From assembly GCF_002875705.1 (NCBI RefSeq), contig NZ_MCZZ01000159.1, positions 1 to 64,000 on the forward strand: 64,000 bases of DNA, written 5' to 3'. The stretch is from Vibrio sp. 10N.261.45.E2. Lineage in GTDB: Bacteria; Pseudomonadota; Gammaproteobacteria; Enterobacterales; Vibrionaceae. The translations under genes were made by a program, and so were the position numbers. Shown in pieces: positions 29,001-36,673 of the stretch (the stretch's first letter is position 1; the number at the start of each line of letters is the position of its first letter). The notes beneath the pieces are model-generated. The model did not search any database. It was not told the DNA's origin and saw nothing but the letters and a program-made list of their open reading frames with translations.

Positions 29001-32000
29001 AGGACATCACTGGCTAAGTAGCTTCACTCCTTCTCAAGGGTTGAACACGGTAGAAGTAAGGCAGATATCTGTTGCTGGAGGTACATCAACAACCGCTAGT
29101 TTAACCTTTACATTGGACAATCAAACGTCGGCTCCAACAGTGTTGCTGACAACTGACAGTGGCACTGACTCGACTGACAGCATCACCAATGTGGGTGGTA
29201 TTACAGCGACTGTAACTGAGCAGGGAGCTACACTTGAGTACTCTAACGACGGAGGGAAAACATGGAGCGCCACAGAACCTACTCCTGTTGAAGGTACCAA
29301 TACGGTTCTTGTGCATCAAACTGATGTGGCAGGCAATGTGTCACCATCGGCAACAATAAGCTATACCCTTGATACTCAAATATCGGCTACTGATGACCAT
29401 GGTACTGCTACTGAAGATCAAGGCCCTACTGCTACTTCTGGCAATGTGCTTACCAATGATGATACTGGTTCTACGGTGGTATCAACCGATGTAGTAGGAA
29501 ACTACGGTACCTATCACTTTAAAGCTGACGGTTCCTACACCTACGAGCTTGATAACTCAAAAGTGCAAGATCTTGCTCAAGGTCAAACACACGATGACCA
29601 CGTGCAATATGAAATAACCGATGGTGTGGGTAATATAACCCATGCAACGTTGACAACAACCATTACGGGAACCAATGACGCCGCGTTAATCACTGGTGTT
29701 GACCAAGGTTTTGTAAATGAAGATACAGCACCAACAATGTCTACCCATCTCCGCGTGTCTGATGTTGATGCGGGAGAAGAGCACTTTCAAGCTGGAACTC
29801 TTACAGGGAAATATGGTTCGGCAGTACTTCAAAGTGATGGTTCGTTAACCTACACCCTTGATAATTCAATGCCTGCTGTTCAAGCATTGGGTTCAAGTGA
29901 CCATATTCAGGATGTTGTTACTGTTACAAGTACTGATGGTACGACTCACGATGTGACGGTTACTATCCAAGGAACCAATGATGCAGCGCACATCTCCGGC
30001 GTTGATCATGGGAGTGTTTATGAAGATACATCACCGGTTGTGTCTACCCATCTCCGCGTGTCTGATGTTGATGCGGGAGAAGATCATTTTCAAGCTGGAA
30101 CTCTTAGCGGATCATACGGCTCGGCAGTGCTTAAAAGTGATGGCTCCTTAACCTACACCCTTGATAATTCAATATCTACCGTTCAAGCACTAGGTGCTGG
30201 TGAATCATTACCGGATGTCGTAAAGGTTACCAGTGCTGATGGCACCACTCACGACGTAACGATCACGATACATGGAACTAATGACGCTCCTGTACTGGGC
30301 GTTACACAAACAACCTCCTCCACCGGAACATTGACAGAGACCGATGTGGATACCTCAGATACCCATACATTTTCTGTCGTACAAGGTGCGGGTCAGTTTG
30401 GCACGCTCTCTGTGGATCCCCAAACAGGAGCATATACCTATACGCCAGGTGGTGCCGTACAGGGCATGCATTATGATAGTCATCAGGGGCATTATGTAGG
30501 TGATGATACCTTTGAGATAAAAGTGGTAGATAACAACGGTGGTGAATCTTCCAAATTTATCACCTTTACAGCGCAGGGTGTTGTATCTACACCAACTGGA
30601 GGTGGAACAACGCCAACGGTAACAACTTCCGTTCCTTCACCGGCACTCGTAACATCTACTGCACCAGTGACAGGGGCAAACCCTACAGCATCAAATGCAG
30701 TAACGCTTGACCTTGCAAGTAGTAGTGACAGCGGTAATTCACAAACAGATAATCTTACCAATGACACCACGCCAACCATTGATGGTCATACTAACATTCC
30801 GTTCTCAAAAGTTACTATTTATGATGGTTCACAAAATGCGATTGGTCACGGCACTTCTGATGCTTCAGGAAATTTCTCTATAACGGTTTCTACAATGGGC
30901 GACGGAGTCCATCACCTTACTGCCAGTGCACTTGACCCATCAGCAGCTACGCCAACGATATCTCCAGACCTTGATATTACTGTCGATACAAGCATTGATA
31001 AAACCAGTGTTGATTTGCAAGCAGGCTCTTATTCTGGCATATCAGATAGCGATGATTTAACCAATGTGGATACCCCAATATTGACCGGTGTTGCACAAGC
31101 TAATGCAGCTATCTCTATTACCGATGAAACAGGTGCTGTTGTTGCAACCACAAGAGCTGACAGTCAAGGAAACTATCAAGTTGCAACACAGCCATTAAAC
31201 GAAGGGTCACATACATTAACCGTAACAGCGACGGACAATGCGGGCAATGTGGCAACGGCAAGTCAGCCAATAAACATCGACTTAACCGCACCGGCTCTGG
31301 CCCGGGTGGATCTAGGGTCAGGTCAGCCCTCAGTGGTAAGCCTGACGGGCACCACCAGTCTCGATACAGCATCGGTGGATATTGTGATCAAACACAATGT
31401 GAATCAAAGCGCTATCGAAATTCAACATATTCAAGCGCATTTGGATGGCAAGGGTGGTTACTCCGTTGACTCGACGCAATTACCAGACGGCCCTTATACT
31501 GCTTATATTACAGCCACCGATAAAGCGGGCAATGTTGCTCCCGTGGTGATGGATCGGTTTGGGGTAGATACCCATGCCAATGCCCCCACGATTAGCTTTG
31601 AATCGACAGGTACGGATGCTGTTTATAATGCAGCAGAGGTTGCTCATGGGCACGCGGGAACTATTACGGCAACGGTGCACATTCCTTCTGATGCACAAGA
31701 GGGGCATGAGCTAACTATTAATGGTGTCAGTCACATATTAACGGCTGCTGATAAGTCTCATGGAAGCTTTACCGTTGATGTGGAGGTAGTCCCTGGCAGC
31801 ACCGTAACGGCCTTTGTTACTGATGAGTATGGCAATGTGTCTGCAACGGTTTCTGAAACTGCAGCTGTAGCCGATACCGTTGTGTCTGCTTTAACGGTTG
31901 CGCTAACTCATGATACGGGAACAAATGGCAGTGATCTGATTACCAATGATGGTTCACTCACTGTTACCGGTCAAGAAACTGGTGCTCATGTTGAGTACTC

Positions 32001-35000
32001 CGCTGATGGGGGGCAGACCTGGACGAATACATTTACGCCTCAAACGGGTCCTAACACCGTTGAAGTTCGTCAAACGGATTCAGCTGGAAATGTATCAACA
32101 CCAGCAGGTTTTACCTTCATTTTAGATAATCAGGTTTCACCTCCATTAGTACGCTTATCGCATGATACAGGCAGTTCCCAATCTGACCTTGTGACAAACG
32201 ATGGGTCACTTACGGTGGCGCCTACAGAAGCTAATGCTGTCATTGAATACTCTATTGATAATGGTCAACATTGGAGCCGTAATTTTGCTCCTACAGAAGG
32301 TGTGAACAATGTGCAGGTGCGTCAGACCGATGGTGCTGGCAATGTATCACCTTCTGCTATCATTTCTTACACCTTGGATACTACTGCGCCAACCGTCGCG
32401 TCCGGTGCTACAGGGCAAACGGTGGAAGATACAACAACAAGTGCTTCAGGTACTTTAGTTGCCACAAACGCAGAGCATATTATCTGGCAGGCAAATGCCC
32501 CTCAGACAGGTACCTACGGCACACTTTCGTTTGATGAGCATACAGCAACCTGGACCTATCAACTTGATCATAGTAAAGCAGATAGCTTAACCGCGCATGA
32601 AAATCGCGGTGAAACTTTCACCGTCACTGGTGCCGATGCTGCCGGTAATGTCATTCATCAAACCATTACGGTTAACGTGCAAGGCACAGATGATTTACCG
32701 GTTATTTCAAGCTCGCAACTTGGTGATGTTATTGAGGCCGGCGGTGCTAATTTAGGCATCGCACAAATCAGTGGTGATTTGTCTGCTTCAGACGTAGATG
32801 CCTCAGGTACATTCCATTGGTCTGTTGTTAACGGCACCGGAGCTTACGGTAATTTAACGCTTGATGATAATGGCCATTGGCAATATATCTTAGACAACAC
32901 AAAAGCGAATAGTTTAAGCCAAGGGCAAGTTGAAACAGAAGACTTTGAAGTTGAAGTGATGTCGCCTGATGGCGGAAAAACGATTCAGCATGTGACCGTT
33001 TCTGTCCATGGCAGTCTAGATTCACCCACCTTAACGGCAACCCAGGAATCAACTACATTCTCACCGGTGCTCGCAGAGGCAGACTTTACTCAGTTGCAGG
33101 GAAATCAAGATATAGAACTGTTAGGTTATCAAACAACCAATATTGTCAGTGGTGGACAACTCGATATAGCGGCAGCGTCCAGTCAATTAGTTTCTAAACC
33201 CACGGGTGAAGGTGTTGGCGTCGAAGGTGCGGGTAATAGTCAGTTTGATGCTCATATCTCTCACGAAATTAACATCGGTGAGACGTTATTACTGCACTTA
33301 AATGGTGCTGCTCGTTCTGCGATTGTCCAACTTTCTAGTTTTGATGATGTGACCACATTACCTAATTCTGCTGCTAATGATAAAGCCCATTGGATGGCGT
33401 TTGATGATGCTGGTAAATTAGTCGGTGAAGGGGATGTACAACCAAGTTTGATCCATAATGGTCGCTTTGAAATAACTTCTACATCAGCTTTTTCATACAT
33501 AGCGGTTCAAGCTGTAGATACTGGGACTGGTAACAGTCGATTTTACTTAAATAGCGCTGAAGCAAATTTAATTCAGTACGATACAAAAGTAAACTTAGTG
33601 GGTCAGCTTAGCGATGTTAGTAATACCGATGCGTTAGTATTTCATGTTAGTGGTATGAGTGCCAGCGCGTCGTTCGACCATGGTACAAGAGAGAGCGACG
33701 GATCTTGGACTATTACTGCAGCGCAAGCTCAGGACCTTCACTTGAGCCATGCCGGCGATTTGCATCTTCATATTGAAGCAATTGCAACAGATTCAGGGGA
33801 AACAGCAACAAGCTCTGTTGTAGACCTTGATGTCACTCGTCAAGGCATGAAATACACCACAGTCAGCGGTGTGCATAAAGCATCCGTCACCGAAGACAAT
33901 ATACAAGATGTTTCGGAGCAACTTCATATTGAAAGTAATGTGCAAGGTCCTCATACATTTATCGCGCAGAACGTGACCACTGCATCAGGGGTATTTGCCG
34001 TGACCAGTGATGGTCATTGGACCTTCCACGTTGACACACAAGCGTTGCAAACAATGAACGTTAGAGATGTGCACCATGAAACTTTTACCGTTCAAACTAA
34101 TACTGGAGAAAGTATCCAGGTTAATGTGGATGTGCGCGGAAATGATGACCCCACTATTCTTGGTGGCTCGTTAACGGCGGTAATGAATGAAAATCAAACC
34201 ACCGCTGCGACTGGCAATATCTCGCTCACAGATGTTGATACCGTCGTAAATCCGGCTGAATTTCCAGATCTATCAAGAGGGCACGGAGATGCTGGATTTG
34301 ATTATGATGGAACATACGGTACGTTGCATGTATCAACTGATGGGGCGTGGCGATATACGCTCGATGCTACTAAAACAGAGCAATTACAAGCCGGTGAAGT
34401 GGTACACGAAACCTTTGATCGTATCATTGCAGGTTCATTAAGCCATTTTAATCAGAATACTCTTGGGCAAGTTGATATTGAAATCCACGGTAGTAATAAT
34501 GTGCCGATAATTTCTGGCGCAACCTCGGGCAGTGTTGAAGAAGACGTTACATTACATGCAAGCGGACAGCTACATATTACTGATGTGGATACTGGTGCCG
34601 ATGGTCTGCAAAGTGAAGCCAGTTTTGTTGCATTTACTGATCAAGTAAGTGATCACGGCTACGGTTACTTTAGTATCGATACCGATGGCAGTTGGCATTT
34701 TGATTTAGACAATACAGCTCAAAAGGTACAAGGACTTGCTGCTGGCCAGCATGTTACCGATACGGTCACAGTCACCACTGCTGATGGTTCCTCTCAGGTT
34801 ATTACTGTTGATATTGAAGGGAATGATGACACCACTCTTCAAGTCAACACTCATCCCGCACCTCCACCACCCGGGCCGTCGCAGGTGCAACATGATGTAC
34901 CTGATGATGTTGACTCGTTCACTGTAGACCTCGTAGAGGATTCTTCCGCAGAGGCTCATCTTGATATAAGCGCCCTGCAAAGCACTGACATGCACAATGA

Positions 35001-35295
35001 ACAACCTGCTGAGATAGCACCAGCAACCGGGGCTGCGGCGTATTTAGATGCATTAGGTATTTCACCTAATGCAGGGACTGGAGAGACGCCACAGCAACCT
35101 CTACCGGATGATATTGATATTGTGTTAACCCAAGCAGACCAACTCGCTACTGACCACGATTTATCAACAGGGCTCGATTTATCCGATGCGCTTTCGCAAG
35201 ACGATCATCAGCATATGGTGAAACATGATGATGAACAAGACAATATAGAGCACCATCATGTAGCGGATTTACCTGATATCGATCCAAATAGCTAG
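23038..35295 (+). CDS. Giant VCBS/cadherin-like and Ig-like repeat surface protein
   Basis: This single frame of about 4,085 codons has a Lys/Asn-rich N-terminus followed by a hydrophobic stretch ending H-A-S-A-E-D. About 19 VCBS-type units follow, bounded by G-T-N-D-A-P-like motifs. Four Ig-like units carry L-T-H-D-T-G-x-x-x-x-D-L-I-T-N-D-G. The acidic C-terminal tail has L-D-I-S-A-L and L-D-L-S-D-A-L, resembling type I secretion signals. I see no G-G-x-G-x-D RTX nonapeptides. The protein is predicted to be an exported adhesin secreted by the convergent type I system. ATG 23038 (GGAT eight bases before) is preferred to ATG 23029. Confidence 0.88.
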   Translation: MANKKNVEANKKNTETKNKKSNELEQKKPTQKKKLRLHSHLKVNIPLFQSLMMILPSLAKHASAEDVDNSGGAKDLVTANNGKEKDVIDDHTKANSSEITHQEAQTSDSDVNSTLNASHAPHGSNSHLVPSHHLSTLSHPQIHYVPSVSMPTISSGSNGQPSHSNVPTTPTLPVTNDKPVLNHISSQTVNEGDPKITGQITSTDIDHGDTATYSSPLTQPGFTLNTDGTYTVDPTDPSFEHLAVGEHQTLIIPVIATDNNGGNSVSQNLVIRIDGTNDKPIVSSWAQLPDGVEDKTVIIKESDLLTQATDVDTSDTLTVTHLQAEHGTIVDNKDGTYTYSPDKDYNGEVRLTYRVEDGHGGQVDTQARFNLAAVGDTAKIGGQDTATLEEFGDRTSAFSDMTDHSPDHHHANESKLFNQILSVSGHLTITDPDLGEAEFQWKPTVNGQYGHLSIWDNGNWVYEVSAGNSAAGRAIDKLGQGEELTDTMTVYSKDGTPHDIVITIHGDNDRPYCSSEVILNAGTEDTRQNLTVADLLQNSVDVDHNDAGLLTIANLHADHGSIAINKDGSFSFTPDKDYNGPVLFTYDVKDAHGGVTRTHATTNLAAVGDAAIITGDDKADVHEDSKGNQTQYGASAGGYGYDLTVKGKLDIVDPDQGEDNFPQGHGSSTWYTGDHGGQLIIGAKGSWTYNINNAAPSIQRLGQGESMVDTVQVHSADGTTHNIAITIHGTNDAPVLAAQTHSVTEDGSVLKGTMIATDVDHGDKQIFSISNAVDGLTFNANGSYSFDPSNAAYQHLANGQTQTLTIPVTVTDSAGATDTQNLAITITGTNDASVLANGLASATVTEDQTSSANQLSSSWQNLAITDVDSTAEAAIVQIEVNGVLHQVPADFAMSLQGDHGTFHTTHGTDGHDKWRYTADNTHSEIQGLKDGQSLTDSITLITADGTRIPITATIQGADDHVIIDTPNAVTASLGTAIEDTNTSISGMLAAHDVDTDDSVHFEVQNTAGSYGTLSVSQDGSWHYDLDPAKANPLNPWDNVPEVFNVVAVSSDGSKATQRIQVNVQGTSDAAIINGVDKGSIIEDQHIGSSSLHTIAVSGLLTVTDPDAGQDHFQFSQFGEQAMHDPFGGSLHITPQGDWGYSVSNSALQHIHEGDTDNVVYRVQSADGTSHLIIITVTGTNDAPVLTAQTQSVIEDGSALKGQMQATDVDDNTHLTFEIATPVDGLTFNADGSYTFDPSNASYQHLGAGQDQTITIPVTVKDEVNATSTQNLTIIVHGTNDGAIISGDTSGASKEDTSLSVVGHAIVAQGQLTVSDVDTGEATFPFQQGASVQGYGKFLVAPSGRWSYSTNNDDTRIQALGEGETLTDTFKLHSADGTEQTITVTIEGTNDVPTVSSAVALTAGTEDVAQTITTAQLLANATDVDTSDVLSIANLAVNHGTFTGPDSSGNIHFIPEPNYNGTVTFTYDVTDTHNGSVHTTATTDLSAVGDAAVITGPDLDITEDVNVDTMGRAITVHGQLNIVDPDTGESHFDPNIVQGTNGPQVGYTSTHGAKVLMDPDGSYSYIIDNDSKTVQQLAEGESLVDTVTIKSADGTTHDINVTIHGTNDAPVLGVTQTTHATGTLTETDVDTSDTHQFSVTQGTGHFGTLTVDSQTGAYTYTPNGSVVGMQYNSLLGHYVGEEIFEVKVVDNHGAESSKFMTFGTQGFVSAPAGTGTGPVIVTTTAPVIGTTPPPVFGATPAASNAVTLDLASSSDSGNSQTDNLTNDTTPTIDGHTDIPFSQVTIYDGSQNAIGHGTSDASGNFSITVSTIGDGVHHLSAYALDPSAVVPTISSNLDITVDTQADIGVHMVQTPTGGHIDALQLYMGQDVTATSIQLVDEHGNHVTIDPTVHMTPRASSSHPDHNYVTYNNIDVSTLSGTVHVEVEGIDTAGNTVQDHSGSYTVEVLSAISVSLTHDTGTDTTDLITNDGSLSISGQNNGTSLQYSTDGGHHWLSSFTPSQGLNTVEVRQISVAGGTSTTASLTFTLDNQTSAPTVLLTTDSGTDSTDSITNVGGITATVTEQGATLEYSNDGGKTWSATEPTPVEGTNTVLVHQTDVAGNVSPSATISYTLDTQISATDDHGTATEDQGPTATSGNVLTNDDTGSTVVSTDVVGNYGTYHFKADGSYTYELDNSKVQDLAQGQTHDDHVQYEITDGVGNITHATLTTTITGTNDAALITGVDQGFVNEDTAPTMSTHLRVSDVDAGEEHFQAGTLTGKYGSAVLQSDGSLTYTLDNSMPAVQALGSSDHIQDVVTVTSTDGTTHDVTVTIQGTNDAAHISGVDHGSVYEDTSPVVSTHLRVSDVDAGEDHFQAGTLSGSYGSAVLKSDGSLTYTLDNSISTVQALGAGESLPDVVKVTSADGTTHDVTITIHGTNDAPVLGVTQTTSSTGTLTETDVDTSDTHTFSVVQGAGQFGTLSVDPQTGAYTYTPGGAVQGMHYDSHQGHYVGDDTFEIKVVDNNGGESSKFITFTAQGVVSTPTGGGTTPTVTTSVPSPALVTSTAPVTGANPTASNAVTLDLASSSDSGNSQTDNLTNDTTPTIDGHTNIPFSKVTIYDGSQNAIGHGTSDASGNFSITVSTMGDGVHHLTASALDPSAATPTISPDLDITVDTSIDKTSVDLQAGSYSGISDSDDLTNVDTPILTGVAQANAAISITDETGAVVATTRADSQGNYQVATQPLNEGSHTLTVTATDNAGNVATASQPINIDLTAPALARVDLGSGQPSVVSLTGTTSLDTASVDIVIKHNVNQSAIEIQHIQAHLDGKGGYSVDSTQLPDGPYTAYITATDKAGNVAPVVMDRFGVDTHANAPTISFESTGTDAVYNAAEVAHGHAGTITATVHIPSDAQEGHELTINGVSHILTAADKSHGSFTVDVEVVPGSTVTAFVTDEYGNVSATVSETAAVADTVVSALTVALTHDTGTNGSDLITNDGSLTVTGQETGAHVEYSADGGQTWTNTFTPQTGPNTVEVRQTDSAGNVSTPAGFTFILDNQVSPPLVRLSHDTGSSQSDLVTNDGSLTVAPTEANAVIEYSIDNGQHWSRNFAPTEGVNNVQVRQTDGAGNVSPSAIISYTLDTTAPTVASGATGQTVEDTTTSASGTLVATNAEHIIWQANAPQTGTYGTLSFDEHTATWTYQLDHSKADSLTAHENRGETFTVTGADAAGNVIHQTITVNVQGTDDLPVISSSQLGDVIEAGGANLGIAQISGDLSASDVDASGTFHWSVVNGTGAYGNLTLDDNGHWQYILDNTKANSLSQGQVETEDFEVEVMSPDGGKTIQHVTVSVHGSLDSPTLTATQESTTFSPVLAEADFTQLQGNQDIELLGYQTTNIVSGGQLDIAAASSQLVSKPTGEGVGVEGAGNSQFDAHISHEINIGETLLLHLNGAARSAIVQLSSFDDVTTLPNSAANDKAHWMAFDDAGKLVGEGDVQPSLIHNGRFEITSTSAFSYIAVQAVDTGTGNSRFYLNSAEANLIQYDTKVNLVGQLSDVSNTDALVFHVSGMSASASFDHGTRESDGSWTITAAQAQDLHLSHAGDLHLHIEAIATDSGETATSSVVDLDVTRQGMKYTTVSGVHKASVTEDNIQDVSEQLHIESNVQGPHTFIAQNVTTASGVFAVTSDGHWTFHVDTQALQTMNVRDVHHETFTVQTNTGESIQVNVDVRGNDDPTILGGSLTAVMNENQTTAATGNISLTDVDTVVNPAEFPDLSRGHGDAGFDYDGTYGTLHVSTDGAWRYTLDATKTEQLQAGEVVHETFDRIIAGSLSHFNQNTLGQVDIEIHGSNNVPIISGATSGSVEEDVTLHASGQLHITDVDTGADGLQSEASFVAFTDQVSDHGYGYFSIDTDGSWHFDLDNTAQKVQGLAAGQHVTDTVTVTTADGSSQVITVDIEGNDDTTLQVNTHPAPPPPGPSQVQHDVPDDVDSFTVDLVEDSSAEAHLDISALQSTDMHNEQPAEIAPATGAAAYLDALGISPNAGTGETPQQPLPDDIDIVLTQADQLATDHDLSTGLDLSDALSQDDHQHMVKHDDEQDNIEHHHVADLPDIDPNS
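28258..28491 (+). repeat. Long in-gene direct repeat, copy A
   Basis: About 234 bp are nearly identical to 30688-30921, exactly 2,430 bp (810 codons) downstream. It encodes the D-L-A-S-S-S-D-S-G-N-S-Q-T-D-N-L Ig-like unit. Protein-level similarity extends about 140 residues upstream. This is an intragenic duplication in frame. Confidence 0.85.
29740..30110 (+). repeat. Tandem VCBS units with a 303-bp period
   Basis: The segment from 29740 recurs from 30043. Both encode S-T-H-L-R-V-S-D-V-D-A-G-E and then H-F-Q-A-G-T-L. The near-identity over about 65 bp shows recent tandem duplication of a 101-residue unit. Confidence 0.75.
30688..30921 (+). repeat. Long in-gene direct repeat, copy B
   Basis: This is the partner of 28258-28491 at the same codon phase. 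Differences are scattered and mostly synonymous. The two copies could recombine and change the length of the adhesin by 810 codons. Confidence 0.85.
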
Positions 35296-35306
35296 ATTGA
35301 AACGAT

Positions 35307-35335
35307 AAAAAAGGAACGCAATGCGTTCCTTTTTT
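35307..35335. terminator. Bidirectional terminator between adhesin and secretion genes
   Basis: AAAAAAGGAACGCA (35307-35320) is the reverse complement of 35322-35335. A/T runs on both sides let it serve both converging transcripts. Confidence 0.85.
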
Positions 35336-35359
35336 ATTTGCTAAGAAAACTCATAAGTA

Positions 35360-36673
35360 TTAACGTTCACCAAACGCGACACTCACGTTGGTGTAAATCG
35401 GCTTCCATAGATACTGGAATACAGATTTCTCACCAGTGGTGATGTCTACCTCACCTGTCATACCGGGCAAAATAGAAAAGCTTTCTGGGTTATTACGGAA
35501 GTATGGCGTATCAACCGATACCACCACTTCATAATAGATCTCGCCACGTTCGCTTTGACTTGTGGTCGGTGAAATACTTTCCACCTCCCCTTTTAGAGCT
35601 CCAAAGCGGCTGTAATCAAACGCATCTATCTTGATGCGAGTCGGCTGCCCAACACTCACAAAACCAATATCTCTTGGTGACAAACGGGCTTTAAAGTCGG
35701 CTTTCCCACCAACAGGAACAATTTCGACTACCGTACCACCCGGCTGGATAACACCTCCGTTCTGTGTGCTTGGCAGGCTTTGCACTAAGCCTTGCAATGG
35801 CGACACCAACATAGTGTTTGTCAGTTTTGCTTGGCTTGAACGAACTCTGGCATTCAATGCAGATAAATCTGACACGGCTTTAGAACGATCATCGCTCACT
35901 TTAGCTTTTGCCTCCGCAAGAAGTTGTATGATTTTTTGACCATTACTGTCAGCTTGTCTAATCAATACCGACTTCTTGCCACGAGCTTCTTCAATTTTCT
36001 GCTCAATACTGGCCAGTTTTTGACGCATTTCAAGCACACGTAAGCGTGAAATATTGCCCGATTTATAACCCTTTTCTAGTATGTTCAACTCTTGCTTAGT
36101 CGCATTCAATTCTTTCTCATAACTCGGCAAGGCCTTTTCTACACTACGAAGCTGCTCTGCAATTTGCTCGCTCTCTTTCTCCAGCACCACACGCTTTTGG
36201 AAATAAAGGGCTTTTTGCGCGTTCAGCTGCGCTTTCTGTTGGCTGACGATCTCTGGGTAATCGACCTCGAATTCAGCAAGATTAGGCTCACGTTGCTCAA
36301 GCAGCGCATTCATACGCTCCACACTAGCTAGAAGCGTCACTTGTTGAGACTTTAACTCTTCAAGAGCGGTACGTTGGAAGGTCGCATCAAACTCAACAAG
36401 AGGCTGACCTTTCTCGACCAGCTGACCTTCTTTAACGAGAATTTGCTTTAACTTACCGCCAATCGCGCTTTGTAATACTTGCTTCTCGCCTTCTGGAATT
36501 ACTGCGCCTTTGGCTTTGGCAATTTCATCCACTTGGGTGACTACAGACCAAGTGGCAAAGCCGATTACACACAAAGCAACTGACCATGTGGCTAATGCCA
36601 ATGTACGAGCCGTATTTTGTGATTCAACAAGTTCACCGTAGCGCTTGCCCTTCTCGATAGGTTGTTTAGCCAT
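35360..36673 (-). CDS. HlyD-family type I secretion membrane-fusion protein
   Basis: The 437-residue adaptor starts at ATG 36673 (AAGGAG seven bases upstream). It has a short cytoplasmic N-terminus, one transmembrane helix (T-L-A-L-A-T-W-S-V-A-L-C-V-I-G-F), a lipoyl domain (G-K-L-K-Q-I-L-V-K-E-G-Q-L-V-E-K-G-Q-P-L), a long coiled-coil and a C-terminal barrel (S-I-L-P-G-M-T-G-E-V-D). It would bridge the inner-membrane ABC pair to an outer-membrane TolC. The start overlaps the preceding ABC gene by eight bases. It is the last gene of the leftward three-gene unit. Confidence 0.88.
   Translation of the reverse strand: MAKQPIEKGKRYGELVESQNTARTLALATWSVALCVIGFATWSVVTQVDEIAKAKGAVIPEGEKQVLQSAIGGKLKQILVKEGQLVEKGQPLVEFDATFQRTALEELKSQQVTLLASVERMNALLEQREPNLAEFEVDYPEIVSQQKAQLNAQKALYFQKRVVLEKESEQIAEQLRSVEKALPSYEKELNATKQELNILEKGYKSGNISRLRVLEMRQKLASIEQKIEEARGKKSVLIRQADSNGQKIIQLLAEAKAKVSDDRSKAVSDLSALNARVRSSQAKLTNTMLVSPLQGLVQSLPSTQNGGVIQPGGTVVEIVPVGGKADFKARLSPRDIGFVSVGQPTRIKIDAFDYSRFGALKGEVESISPTTSQSERGEIYYEVVVSVDTPYFRNNPESFSILPGMTGEVDITTGEKSVFQYLWKPIYTNVSVAFGER

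Noticed and set aside
23038..35295. RTX calcium-binding repeats or peptidase domains in the giant protein
   Set aside because: I looked for G-G-x-G-x-D-type repeats and catalytic motifs and saw none. The repeats are VCBS- and Ig-like.
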